A stretch of 64,000 bases of DNA. Source: Alistipes sp. (lineage in GTDB: Bacteria; Bacteroidota; Bacteroidia; Bacteroidales; Rikenellaceae). This document shows positions 43,467-51,091 of this stretch, in pieces. The stretch is from positions 1 through 64,000 of the forward strand of contig JAGBVG010000063.1 of NCBI GenBank assembly GCA_017630455.1, given 5' to 3'. Below the pieces are notes generated by a model. That model made no database searches, was not told where the DNA came from, and was given only the letters and a program-made list of their open reading frames with translations. Numbering within the stretch: position 1 is the stretch's first letter; each line of letters starts with the position of its first letter. The position numbers were made by a program, and so were the translations under genes.

Positions 43467-44039
43467 ATGTTGAATATTATACTTTTCGGTGCGCCAGGCT
43501 GCGGCAAGGGTACTCAGGCAGTACGTTTGGCAGAGCATTACGACTTGTATCATATCTCTACAGGTGAGGTTATCCGCTCGGAGATCAAGCGCGGCACAGA
43601 GCTTGGCAAGAGTATGGAGGGATATATCTCACGTGGTGAGTTGGCCCCTGACTCGATTGTTGTAGAGATGGTACGCGACTTTATGCGCACACATAGCGAC
43701 AAGGGTGCAATCTTCGATGGTTTCCCACGCACAACAGCCCAGGCTGAGATCTTTGATACTATGCTCGGGGAGATCGACCAGAAGGTGGATATTATGGTAT
43801 ATATGGATGTCCCAGAGGAGGAGCTTGTTCGCCGTATCTTGCTTCGTGGTAAGGACTCGGGACGTAAGGATGATAGCTCGGAGGATGTAATCCGCAACCG
43901 CATCGAGGTATATCGCCAGCAGACAGCTATCGTTGCTGAGCACTACACCAAGCAGGGTAAGTATGTAGCCATCAATGGTCTCGGCACTATGGACGAGGTT
44001 TTTGCTCGTTTGATAGAGGCTATCGATGCTAAAAAGTAA
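43467..44039 (+). CDS. adk: Adenylate kinase
   Basis: The 190-residue enzyme interconverts ATP, ADP and AMP. The P-loop GAPGCGKGTQA is at 7-17, the NMP-binding STGEVIRSEIKRGTELGK follows, then FDGFPRTTAQAE with the conserved Arg. The lid region is short (RGKDSGRKDDSSEDVIRNR), placing this in the short adenylate kinase class without the zinc Cys cluster. A hairpin terminator lies 34 bp past the stop, just ahead of the next gene. Confidence 0.97.
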   Translation: MLNIILFGAPGCGKGTQAVRLAEHYDLYHISTGEVIRSEIKRGTELGKSMEGYISRGELAPDSIVVEMVRDFMRTHSDKGAIFDGFPRTTAQAEIFDTMLGEIDQKVDIMVYMDVPEEELVRRILLRGKDSGRKDDSSEDVIRNRIEVYRQQTAIVAEHYTKQGKYVAINGLGTMDEVFARLIEAIDAKK

Positions 44040-44073
44040 AAAAAAACGCCTTCGGGTGATAGAAAACTACGTG

Positions 44074-44117
44074 ACGAGCAATCTTGATATATAAAATTAT
44101 CGAGGTTGCTCGTTTTG
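44074..44117 (+). terminator. Terminator or attenuator between adk and the TPM gene
   Basis: ACGAGCAATCTTGATA (44074-44089) pairs along all 16 positions, with three G-U pairs, with TATCGAGGTTGCTCGT (44098-44113) around the loop TATAAAAT, then TTTG. It ends 6 bp before the start codon at 44124, so it may also affect initiation of that gene. Confidence 0.65.
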
Positions 44118-44123
44118 TATGAT

Positions 44124-45065
44124 ATGATAAAGAGAGGATTTAAATATTGGGTTGTGGTGCTGATGATGGTTGTGGGATTTGCAACCACGCTCAGCGCTCA
44201 GCGTTACGGGGTGGAGGATATTCCAAATGTGCAGCTTGCGGATCGCACACGCTTTGTATCTAACCCCGACGGCATTATCGCTGCTGATGCTCAGGCTACG
44301 CTCGATTCGCTATGTCGCTCGCTTAAGGAGCGCGGCATTGCCGAGGTTGTCATAGTGGCTGTTAGGGATATCCAACCTCGCGATATGCTTCACTTTTCGC
44401 AGGGGCTGTTCGAAGGCTGGGGTGTGGGCGATGATAAGTTGGATAACGGCCTTGGTATCCTCTTTGTCGAGGATATGCGCGAGATCCGCTTCCATACGGG
44501 TTATGGCTTAGAGGGCGTGCTCCCCGATGCTATGTGCTATCGCATCCAGCAGGATTTTATGCTCCCCTCTTTCCGCGATGGTGACTACTCTCGGGGTATG
44601 GTAGAGGGTATGCGTGCCGTGGAGAGGTTGCTTTCGAGTGGGGAGTTGCCTACTGCTACGGCGGAGGCGGATGAGGGTGCTATGATCTTTGCACTGGTTT
44701 TTGTGTTGCTGATTGTGGTGTTGCCGATTGTGATGCTGCTTGTCTATGAGCGTCGTCAGCTGAGGTGCCCTCACTGCAAGAAGCATAAGTTGCTGTGTGT
44801 GAAACGCGAAAGGATGCACCTCTCCACTGGTGTTGTGCTTCTTGTGGAGACTATGCACTGCGCCAATTGCCAAAAGGATTTCGTGCGTCAGCGCGAGGAT
44901 AATGACCCACACCGCAGAGGTGGTGGTGGCGGTGGAATATTATTCTTCCCAATGGGAGGTTTTGGCGGCGGCTTCGGCTCACGTGGCGGTGGCTTCGGCG
45001 GTGGCTTCGGCGGCGGTTTTGGTGGCGGAAGCTTCGGCGGCGGAGGCTCGAGTTCAAGTTGGTAA
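44124..45065 (+). CDS. TPM domain (YgcG-like) membrane protein with glycine-rich tail
   Basis: The 313-residue protein has a signal peptide (VVLMMVVGFATTLSAQ) and a TPM domain at about 30-180, with GIAEVVIVAVRDIQPRDML, DNGLGILFVEDMREIRFHTG and YSRGMVEGMRAV. A membrane helix lies near 205-222 (MIFALVFVLLIVVLPIVML), followed by a small Cys4-type region (CPHC, CANC), and the tail is nearly all Gly, Ser and Phe (GGGFGGGFGGGFGGGSF). TPM/YgcG proteins are often next to LemA, as here. Start 44124 follows the terminator; 44106 overlaps its stem. Function is not established. Confidence 0.82.
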   Translation: MIKRGFKYWVVVLMMVVGFATTLSAQRYGVEDIPNVQLADRTRFVSNPDGIIAADAQATLDSLCRSLKERGIAEVVIVAVRDIQPRDMLHFSQGLFEGWGVGDDKLDNGLGILFVEDMREIRFHTGYGLEGVLPDAMCYRIQQDFMLPSFRDGDYSRGMVEGMRAVERLLSSGELPTATAEADEGAMIFALVFVLLIVVLPIVMLLVYERRQLRCPHCKKHKLLCVKRERMHLSTGVVLLVETMHCANCQKDFVRQREDNDPHRRGGGGGGILFFPMGGFGGGFGSRGGGFGGGFGGGFGGGSFGGGGSSSSW

Positions 45066-45093
45066 ATAATTGTAAACTAAATTTTTATAAGCT

Positions 45094-45678
45094 ATGAAGA
45101 ACAAAACATTGTGGATCGTACTCGGCATTGTCGCCGTAGTTGTTGTGTGGGCTGTAAGTGGCTACAACGGCCTTGTAACCAAGCAGGAGAAGGTGAGCGA
45201 GGCGTGGGCAAACGTCGAGACTGTCTATCAGCGTCGTACCGACCTTATCCCAAATTTGGTCTCTACGGTCAAGGGTTATGCCACTCACGAGAAGGAGACC
45301 TTGCAGTTGGTGACTGAGGCGCGTTCCAACGCCACTTCGATTGTCGTTGATCCATCAACAGCTACGCCACAGCAGATGGAGGCGTGGATGAAGGCGCAGA
45401 ACGAGGTGGGCTCGGCACTTGGTCGTCTTATCGCTATCTCGGAGAGCTATCCCGATCTCAAAGCAAATCAGAACTTTATGGAGTTTCAGAAGCAGCTTGA
45501 GGGTACTGAGAACCGCATCTCTACCGAGCGCAGAAAGTATAACGAGGTGGTGCGTGCATATAACGCCTCTATCCGTCGCTTCCCTACAAACCTCATTGCA
45601 GGTCTCTTTGGTTTCGATAAGATGACAATGTTCGAGGCTCAGGAGGGTACAGAGGTAGCTCCAGTAGTGGAGTTCTAA
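45094..45678 (+). CDS. lemA: LemA family protein
   Basis: The 194-residue protein has an N-terminal membrane helix (WIVLGIVAVVVVWAVSGYNG, about 4-24) and a helical bundle with the family core NVETVYQRRTDLIPNLVSTV at about 41-60, then a mainly alpha-helical body. LemA proteins occur widely in bacterial membranes with an N-out orientation; their role is not settled. It follows the TPM gene after 28 bp and ends in a strong terminator, so the two form a small operon. Confidence 0.9.
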   Translation: MKNKTLWIVLGIVAVVVVWAVSGYNGLVTKQEKVSEAWANVETVYQRRTDLIPNLVSTVKGYATHEKETLQLVTEARSNATSIVVDPSTATPQQMEAWMKAQNEVGSALGRLIAISESYPDLKANQNFMEFQKQLEGTENRISTERRKYNEVVRAYNASIRRFPTNLIAGLFGFDKMTMFEAQEGTEVAPVVEF

Positions 45679-45715
45679 AGCTTCGTAAACATAAGGATAT
45701 AGACCTTTAGGAGAG

Positions 45716-45762
45716 CATCCTCGGGTGGTACAATGTGGTACTGCCCGAGGATGTTGCTTTTT
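45716..45762 (+). terminator. Intrinsic terminator after lemA
   Basis: CATCCTCGGG (45716-45725) and CCCGAGGATG (45744-45753) form a 10-bp perfect stem, extended inside by GGTAC/GTAC pairing, and are followed by TTGCTTTTTA. The same CATC-CTCGGG stem core recurs in repeat element E. Confidence 0.85.
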
Positions 45763-45801
45763 ATCGCAATACATAGTATTGCACCGTTGATAAATTTTTT
45801 G

Positions 45802-45809
45802 TATATTTG
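45802..45809 (+). promoter_or_regulatory. Likely -7 box for the glucosaminidase gene
   Basis: TATATTTG matches TAnnTTTG. The start codon lies 30 bp downstream, at 45840. Confidence 0.5.
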
Positions 45810-45839
45810 CAAAAGTAATGTGCTTAATCGACGGTAGCT

Positions 45840-46970
45840 ATGATATCAAACTCGAAAATATTGGCGTGTACGCTGCTTGTTACTCTACTCTCTGTATGCT
45901 CTGCTATGGCGCAGGTCGCAGAGCCCGATGCCGATAAGGCGCAGAAGCCTATCGAGGAGTGGAGGAAGATGACACCCGAAGAGTATATCTTCAAGTGGCG
46001 AAACATAGCCATAGAGCACCAGGAGGTGTATGGCATCCCTGCCAGCATCACGATGGGTCAGGCGATTCTCGAGTCGGGATTCGGAAATGGATATCTCGCG
46101 CGTGCGGCAAATAACCACTTCTGCATCAAGTGTAAGTCGACGTGGACGGGAGCTACGATAACCCATTCGGATGATCGTCCCGACGATTGCTTCAGGGTAT
46201 ACGACAGTGTGGAGGATTCGTTCTCGGATCACGCCGAGTTTCTCAGCAGCGGCAAGCGTTATGAGTTTCTCTTTGCATACGGCGACGATGACTACAAAAA
46301 CTGGGCGCACGGATTGAAAAAGGCGGGCTATGCCACAGCTCCCGACTATGGCGATCGACTCATAGCTACAATCGAGCGTTACCATCTCTATCTGCTTGAT
46401 GGCAAGAATGGTATCGAGGCTTATGATGCTTATGTTGCCAAGGAGTTGGGGCTTAACGTCGTGGCACTCACGCAGCAGGGTGGCGCAGCGGCGATGTCGC
46501 AGGGTGGCGCAGCAGAGCAGAGTGGAACGGGTGTAGAGGTGGAGAGCTTCGTACCTCGCGATATGACCACGGCCTATGCCGATCGAGGTATCGATCCTAA
46601 TAACTTCCGCGTGACGATGAACTCGCACCACGGTTATAATGTATACCTCACAAATGGAGCCTACTATATCATTGCCAAGGAGGGTGATACGTTCGAGACC
46701 ATTGCACGTCTCTTTGCTATATCGCCAAAGACGCTGTGCAAGTTCAACGACCTCTCGCCAAAGAGCGAGCCTCGCCAGGGTGATGTGGTATACATCGAGC
46801 GCAAGATGTCGCGATGGGAGGGTAAGAATATGCTCCACACCGTGTCGAAGGGCGAGACGCTTCACCTTCTTTCGCAAATTTATGGCATACGTCTGCAGCG
46901 TCTGGCGAAGATGAACGATATGAAGCCCGAGGCGGAGATTCGTGAGGGTCAGCAGCTGCGTTTGCGATAG
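45840..46970 (+). CDS. Glucosaminidase (FlgJ/LytF-like) with C-terminal LysM domains
   Basis: The 376-residue exported hydrolase has a signal peptide (about 1-24, ILACTLLVTLLSVCSAMAQ). The glucosaminidase domain covers about 45-190 and contains the catalytic Glu in GQAILESGFGNGYLA, then FCIKCKS and FRVYDSVEDSFSDHAEFL. A linker with QQGGAAAMSQGGAAEQSG repeats is followed by two LysM-type modules, near 275-320 (KEGDTFETIARLFAIS) and 327-376 (SKGETLHLLSQIYGI). It likely trims peptidoglycan chains during growth or division. Confidence 0.9.
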   Translation: MISNSKILACTLLVTLLSVCSAMAQVAEPDADKAQKPIEEWRKMTPEEYIFKWRNIAIEHQEVYGIPASITMGQAILESGFGNGYLARAANNHFCIKCKSTWTGATITHSDDRPDDCFRVYDSVEDSFSDHAEFLSSGKRYEFLFAYGDDDYKNWAHGLKKAGYATAPDYGDRLIATIERYHLYLLDGKNGIEAYDAYVAKELGLNVVALTQQGGAAAMSQGGAAEQSGTGVEVESFVPRDMTTAYADRGIDPNNFRVTMNSHHGYNVYLTNGAYYIIAKEGDTFETIARLFAISPKTLCKFNDLSPKSEPRQGDVVYIERKMSRWEGKNMLHTVSKGETLHLLSQIYGIRLQRLAKMNDMKPEAEIREGQQLRLR

Positions 46971-47006
46971 TTTGGATCAAGGAATAAAAACGATAAAACT
47001 ACAGAT

Positions 47007-47687
47007 ATGAGTACAGTACGTGAAAAGATTTTAGAGGCTATAGTCAAAAAGTCGACGCTCAAGCAGCAGATTTTTGATAACACCTTCTCGACATTCAACG
47101 AACTCAAGGAGACGCTCTTCGAGATGGCTTCGGAGATCGACGATGAGTTGGATGGTAAACTCGACCGCCGTGTGCGTATCGAGTATCGCGATAGAGGTAA
47201 GTTCGAGGCGCAGTTGCAGGTTGCAAGCGATATCCTCATCTTTCAGATGCACACCGATATCTTTGAGTTCGACTCAAATCATATCATCTGGCAGAATAGC
47301 TATGTGCAGCAGAGCAAGGATAACTCCTATATCGGCGTTATAAACATCTACAACTTCCTCTCCGATTCGTTGAAGTATAATCGCAGCGCCGACGAGGGAT
47401 ATCTCATCGGACGCATCTTCATCAACCGCGAGAAGTGCTACTTTGTGGAGGGTAAGCGTCAGACCTTGGTGCGTCCTATGTCGTTTGGAACCAAGAAGAT
47501 AGATCGCGAGGCTTTGGTGTCGATAATCGAGACAGCGATAAACTATGCTCTCAACTTCGACCTCTTGATGCCACCTTACGAGGAGAATATTCGTGTCACT
47601 GTCGACCAGTTCAATACAAAGCTCGACAACTCTAAGTTCACAACGGGTAAGCGCCTGAGCTACGACTTCTCGATAGACGACATCTAA
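47007..47687 (+). CDS. Conserved-looking cytoplasmic protein of unknown function
   Basis: I do not recognise this 226-residue protein. It has no signal peptide or membrane helix. Residues 1-60 are mainly helical and charged (STLKQQIFDNTFSTFNELKE; SEIDDELDG), and later parts are mixed alpha/beta, with the aromatic-rich HIIWQNSYVQQ and YLIGRIFINREKCYFVEGKR. It starts 36 bp after the glucosaminidase gene and lies 32 bp before the S9 peptidase gene. The codon use looks like its neighbours, so it appears native rather than transferred. No function is offered. Confidence 0.72.
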   Translation: MSTVREKILEAIVKKSTLKQQIFDNTFSTFNELKETLFEMASEIDDELDGKLDRRVRIEYRDRGKFEAQLQVASDILIFQMHTDIFEFDSNHIIWQNSYVQQSKDNSYIGVINIYNFLSDSLKYNRSADEGYLIGRIFINREKCYFVEGKRQTLVRPMSFGTKKIDREALVSIIETAINYALNFDLLMPPYEENIRVTVDQFNTKLDNSKFTTGKRLSYDFSIDDI

Positions 47688-47719
47688 TCCAGTGTAAATT
47701 AACTAAACCAAATAGAACT

Positions 47720-49849
47720 ATGAAAAAACTACTATGTACCATAGCTATGCTTGCCATCACCCTGGGTGTTTCGGCACAGGTAAGCTATCTCGAGACCATT
47801 GCGGCACGCAATGCTGCAGCTCCCGACTATATCTCTCCGGCGTCACTCACACCTGCTGCGGGCACCGATATGTATATGGAGCTTAGCGGTTGCGAGGTGA
47901 AACTCTATAACTACAACAAGGTGTCGGAGGGTAAGGTTGTCTTTAAGACAGACCATCCTATTATGTCGTATGTTAAGTCTCCGGATGGCACTATGGCACT
48001 CTTCGAGAAGTTTGAGGGTGTGTCGCCACGCAAGGAGATTTATCGCCACTCTTACATCTCCGACTATTTCATCGCTTGTCCCGATGGCTCGACAATACGT
48101 ATCGACGACGTGCGCGACATATCGTTCTCGCCCGACTCACGCTTTTTGGCTATGTCCTACAACAATGATATCTTCCTCTATAACATCGCCACAAACGATA
48201 TCTACAACATCACTGACGATGGCGAGTGGAATCATATCATCAATGGCACAACCGACTGGGTATATGAGGAGGAGTATGGCTTTACAAAGGCCTATGTCTT
48301 TGCTCCAGATGCTTCAGAGATCGCATACCTCAAGTTCGATGAGAGTCGCGTGAAGGAGTTTGAGATGATGCGCTACGATGCTAATCTCTACAACACTGCA
48401 TACCGCTTCAAGTACCCTAAGGCTGGCGAGGAGAACTCTATCGTTACGCTCCACGTCTACGATATGGTAACAAGAGAGACTCGTCGCATCGACACAGGTG
48501 CTGAGACCGATCAGTATATTCCACACCTCGGTTACACCCCTGCAGGTAAGCTCTACTACTATCTCGTAAATCGCCTCCAGAACAACTTTAAGGTCTTCTT
48601 GGTTGAGGCGGATGGATCGCAGCGCGTAATTTACGAGGAGCTTGACGAGCGTTATGTGGAGCGTCCAAGTGCTGCAAACATCACCTTTATCGATGGCGAT
48701 CGCTTCATCGTGCGCGAGGAGACCTCTGCGGGATGGTTCCACCTCTATCTCCACTCTATCAGCGAGGGACGTCTCGGCGCTATCACCGAGGGCGAGTGGG
48801 AGGTTACGCAGCTCGTAGGCCTCTCGCCAAAGAGAGATGTGGTATACTATATGTCGACCGAGCAGTCGCCACTCGAGCGTCATCTCTACTCTGTAAGGAT
48901 CGACGGCACGGATAAGCAGTGCTTGCTCTCTAAGCCTGGTTATTGGCGTGTATACCCATCTGATGATATGAAGTACTTCGCTGCGGAGCACTCGGCAACA
49001 GACTGCTTCCCAACAGCTGGCGTATATAATAATAAAGGTAAGCTGCTTCGCTCGTTGATGCTCGAGGAGCCATCGACAAGCGAGCCTCAGTATCAGCGTC
49101 ACTATGCAACCTTCACAACCGAGCGTGGCGATGAGCTTCAGTACTACCTTATCTACCCTGAGAATTTCGACCCTCAGCAGCAGTATCCTGTGCTTATGAC
49201 GCAGTATTCTGGTCCTGGCTCGCAGGAGATTGCCAACCGCTATACCTCAGACTGGGAGGAGACTCTCGCGCGTAACGGATATATCGTAGCTTGTTGCGAT
49301 GCTCGTGGTACGGGCTACCGCGGCGAGGAGTATAAGAAGGTTACATACGCCAACCTCGGCCACTGCGAGGTGGAGGATCAGCTCTCGTTTGCGCGCCACC
49401 TTGCGTCGCAGCAGTTTGTAGATGGCTCGCGCGTGGGTATCTACGGCTGGTCGTTCGGCGGTTTTATGGCTCTTAACTGCGCCCTCAAGGGTGACGGCAT
49501 CTTTAAGATGGCTATCGCTGTAGCTCCTGTGACCTCTTGGCGTTTCTACGACTCTATCTATACCGAGATCTACAACGGTCTTCCACAGGATAATCCTGCG
49601 GGCTATGATGATAATTCGCCTATCAACTACGCCGATTGCCTCAGCGACAACACACGTCTACTTATCATCCACGGCACTGCCGATGATAACGTACACTTCC
49701 AGAATGCTATGGAGATGTGTCGTGCCCTCAATCGCGCGGGTAAGCAGTATGATATGATGGTCTACCCAGATCAGAATCACTCTATGCGCCCTAACGATAT
49801 GGCGAATATACGTCAGAAGATGGTTGACTATACATTGGAAAACCTCTAA
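47720..49849 (+). CDS. S9 family serine peptidase (dipeptidyl-peptidase IV-like)
   Basis: The 709-residue exported peptidase removes dipeptides from proline-containing peptides. A signal peptide (LCTIAMLAITLGVSAQ) precedes a beta-propeller (about 40-450; WVYEEEYGF is the Glu-Glu substrate-binding loop) and the alpha/beta-hydrolase domain. The triad is S578 in YGWSFGG, Asp near 655-656 in HGTADDNVHF and H687 in QNHSM. Length, propeller and active-site order match DPP-IV. The stop codon coincides with the first base of family 1 copy E. Confidence 0.93.
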   Translation: MKKLLCTIAMLAITLGVSAQVSYLETIAARNAAAPDYISPASLTPAAGTDMYMELSGCEVKLYNYNKVSEGKVVFKTDHPIMSYVKSPDGTMALFEKFEGVSPRKEIYRHSYISDYFIACPDGSTIRIDDVRDISFSPDSRFLAMSYNNDIFLYNIATNDIYNITDDGEWNHIINGTTDWVYEEEYGFTKAYVFAPDASEIAYLKFDESRVKEFEMMRYDANLYNTAYRFKYPKAGEENSIVTLHVYDMVTRETRRIDTGAETDQYIPHLGYTPAGKLYYYLVNRLQNNFKVFLVEADGSQRVIYEELDERYVERPSAANITFIDGDRFIVREETSAGWFHLYLHSISEGRLGAITEGEWEVTQLVGLSPKRDVVYYMSTEQSPLERHLYSVRIDGTDKQCLLSKPGYWRVYPSDDMKYFAAEHSATDCFPTAGVYNNKGKLLRSLMLEEPSTSEPQYQRHYATFTTERGDELQYYLIYPENFDPQQQYPVLMTQYSGPGSQEIANRYTSDWEETLARNGYIVACCDARGTGYRGEEYKKVTYANLGHCEVEDQLSFARHLASQQFVDGSRVGIYGWSFGGFMALNCALKGDGIFKMAIAVAPVTSWRFYDSIYTEIYNGLPQDNPAGYDDNSPINYADCLSDNTRLLIIHGTADDNVHFQNAMEMCRALNRAGKQYDMMVYPDQNHSMRPNDMANIRQKMVDYTLENL

Positions 49850-49978
49850 TTTTGTTGTGATAAGGCGCAATCTGCGTCATATCCCTAAAAGTAAACATCT
49901 TCGGGCTGTAGGTTAACTACTATCCCGAGGATGTTTCTTTTGTGATGCGACACATCTCACGCCTTCTGACAATAAAAT
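49849..49978 (+). repeat. Family 1 element copy E with a terminator-like core
   Basis: The 130-bp element begins at the last base of the S9 peptidase stop. Outer arms are ATTTTGTTGT-GAT-AAGGCG and CGCCTT-CTG-ACAATAAAAT. The core differs from copies A-D: AACATCTTCGGG and CCCGAGGATGTT form a hairpin around a GTAG/CTAC pair, followed by TTTCTTTTG, and could itself end transcription. Confidence 0.75.
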
Positions 49979-50039
49979 ACTCTGGCTAATTTTGGTTGTT
50001 GTTTCATAGTGTGTTGACAACACAGACAACGCAACCAAG

Positions 50040-50070
50040 TCCCCCTTTGGCAAAGGGGGATTTAGGGGGA
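50040..50070. repeat. CCCCCTTTG/CAAAGGGGG palindrome
   Basis: TCCCCCTTTG and CAAAGGGGGA are 10-bp perfect arms around one G, followed by TTTAGGGGGA. This resembles a dispersed palindrome common in Bacteroidota intergenic DNA. It is one of three repeat types in the gap 49979-50260. Confidence 0.6.
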
Positions 50071-50106
50071 ATGTGAAAGTGAATGGATGTATAAATGCTT
50101 GGCATT

Positions 50107-50139
50107 TATGTCATTCTGAGCGCAGCGAAGAATGACATA
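50107..50139. repeat. Short copy of the TATGTCATTCTGAG repeat
   Basis: TATGTCATTCT and AGAATGACATA form a perfect 11-bp inverted repeat around GAGCGCAGCGA. It is a collapsed version of the 98-bp copy at 31578-31675, keeping only the two ends. Confidence 0.65.
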
Positions 50140-50152
50140 GTGTAGTCTCAAA

Positions 50153-50206
50153 ATCGCCTCGCAGAGGCGACCCCATTACTAATTCCTAATTCCTCACTCC
50201 TCATTA
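50153..50206 (-). repeat. Short hairpin repeat, family 2 copy d
   Basis: Read on the minus strand this is GAGGAGTGAGGAATTAG followed by GGAATTAGTAATGGGG, then the hairpin TCGCCTC-TGC-GAGGCGA (50154-50170). It lies downstream of efp, after its terminator. Confidence 0.7.
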
Positions 50207-50239
50207 AAAAAAAAGAGCCCGACCTCAGCAGTCGGACTC
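50206..50239 (-). terminator. Intrinsic terminator of efp
   Basis: On the minus strand GAGTCCGAC pairs with GTCGGGCTC, with one A-C mismatch, around a 7-nt loop, and is followed by nine T residues. It begins 22 bp after the efp stop codon. Confidence 0.85.
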
Positions 50240-50260
50240 CATACTTGCCTAAGCAACCAA

Positions 50261-50833
50261 TTACTTAATACGCTCGTAGTACTCACGTGTGCGGGTGTCT
50301 ACGCGAATCTTGTCACCAGTGTTGATGAAGAGAGGCACCTTGATAGTAGCACCTGTGTTCACTGTAGCAGCCTTCAAAGAGTTTGTAGAAGCGGTATCGC
50401 CACGTACACCTGGCTCGGTGTAGGTGATCTCCATATCTACGATTGGAGGAAGCTCAGCCGAAAGAACAGTCTCCTTCTCAGTGTGGAACATAACCTCGAC
50501 AATCTGACCATCAGCCATAAGGTCTGAGTTGTTGATAAGGTTCTTGTCGATGTTGATCTCCTCGAATGTCTCGGTGTGCATAAAGTGTGCACCGAGGTCA
50601 TCCTCGTATGTGAACTGGTATGGACGACGCTCTACACGTACCTGCTCGATCTTCTGAGATACTGAAGAGAAGGTCTTGTCGAGAACGTTACCATTCTCGA
50701 GGTTCTTGAGCTTTGAACGAACGAAAGCAGGGCCCTTACCTGGCTTGCAGTGCTGGAAGTCTACAACGATGAATGTCTTACCGTCCATCTCCACGCACAT
50801 ACCGATCTTGATGTCTGATGCTGTAATAGTCAT
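50261..50833 (-). CDS. efp: Translation elongation factor P
   Basis: EF-P relieves ribosomes stalled at consecutive prolines. The 190-residue protein has the three-domain layout. The tip loop reads CKPGKGPAF, with Lys33 at the modified position, as in the lysine-type EF-P subgroup. The OB domains follow (DLMADGQIVEV, IVDMEITYTEPGVRGDTAS), ending in the KIRVDTRTREYYER block. No EpmA or EpmB gene is visible in the window, so the modification state cannot be judged. Confidence 0.97.
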   Translation of the reverse strand: MTITASDIKIGMCVEMDGKTFIVVDFQHCKPGKGPAFVRSKLKNLENGNVLDKTFSSVSQKIEQVRVERRPYQFTYEDDLGAHFMHTETFEEINIDKNLINNSDLMADGQIVEVMFHTEKETVLSAELPPIVDMEITYTEPGVRGDTASTNSLKAATVNTGATIKVPLFINTGDKIRVDTRTREYYERIK

Positions 50834-50884
50834 ACGTAAATTGTTATTTAGTTAAATTATATGTATCACGTTGGTTTAACTTCG

Positions 50885-50916
50885 CAAAGATAGGCATTTA
50901 TTTTAAAAACACCAAA
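50885..50916 (-). promoter_or_regulatory. Promoter for efp
   Basis: On the minus strand TATCTTTG (50892 to 50885) and TTTG (50916 to 50913) are 20 bp apart, close to the consensus. The leader is about 45 nt. Confidence 0.6.
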
Positions 50917-51008
50917 AAAATATACGTTTACGCCCTGCAATAAACTCTATTGCTATGGTGAGGAGGTATTTGTTCGGGTCGTTTTGTTGAATATTCCACA
51001 ATTTTATA

Positions 51009-51016
51009 TATATTTG
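51009..51016 (+). promoter_or_regulatory. Likely -7 box for the YidE-type transporter gene
   Basis: TATATTTG fits TAnnTTTG. TTTG at 50983-50986 lies 22 bp upstream. The leader to 51092 is about 70 nt. Confidence 0.5.
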
Positions 51017-51091
51017 CACCGTCTATTGGCTTTTCGGAAGCCATACCGATGGAATTAGTTAGAACTTATAACCCAAAAAACAATATAAATA

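Noticed and set aside
45885..46877. A 330-codon antisense open frame opposite the glucosaminidase gene.
   Set aside because: The plus-strand gene has a signal peptide, catalytic motif and LysM repeats; the antisense frame shows none and is a codon-bias shadow.
50834..51091. A hidden gene or RNA in the efp-YidE gap.
   Set aside because: Only two promoter-like boxes and AT-rich sequence are seen; no stem, ORF or RNA motif stands out.
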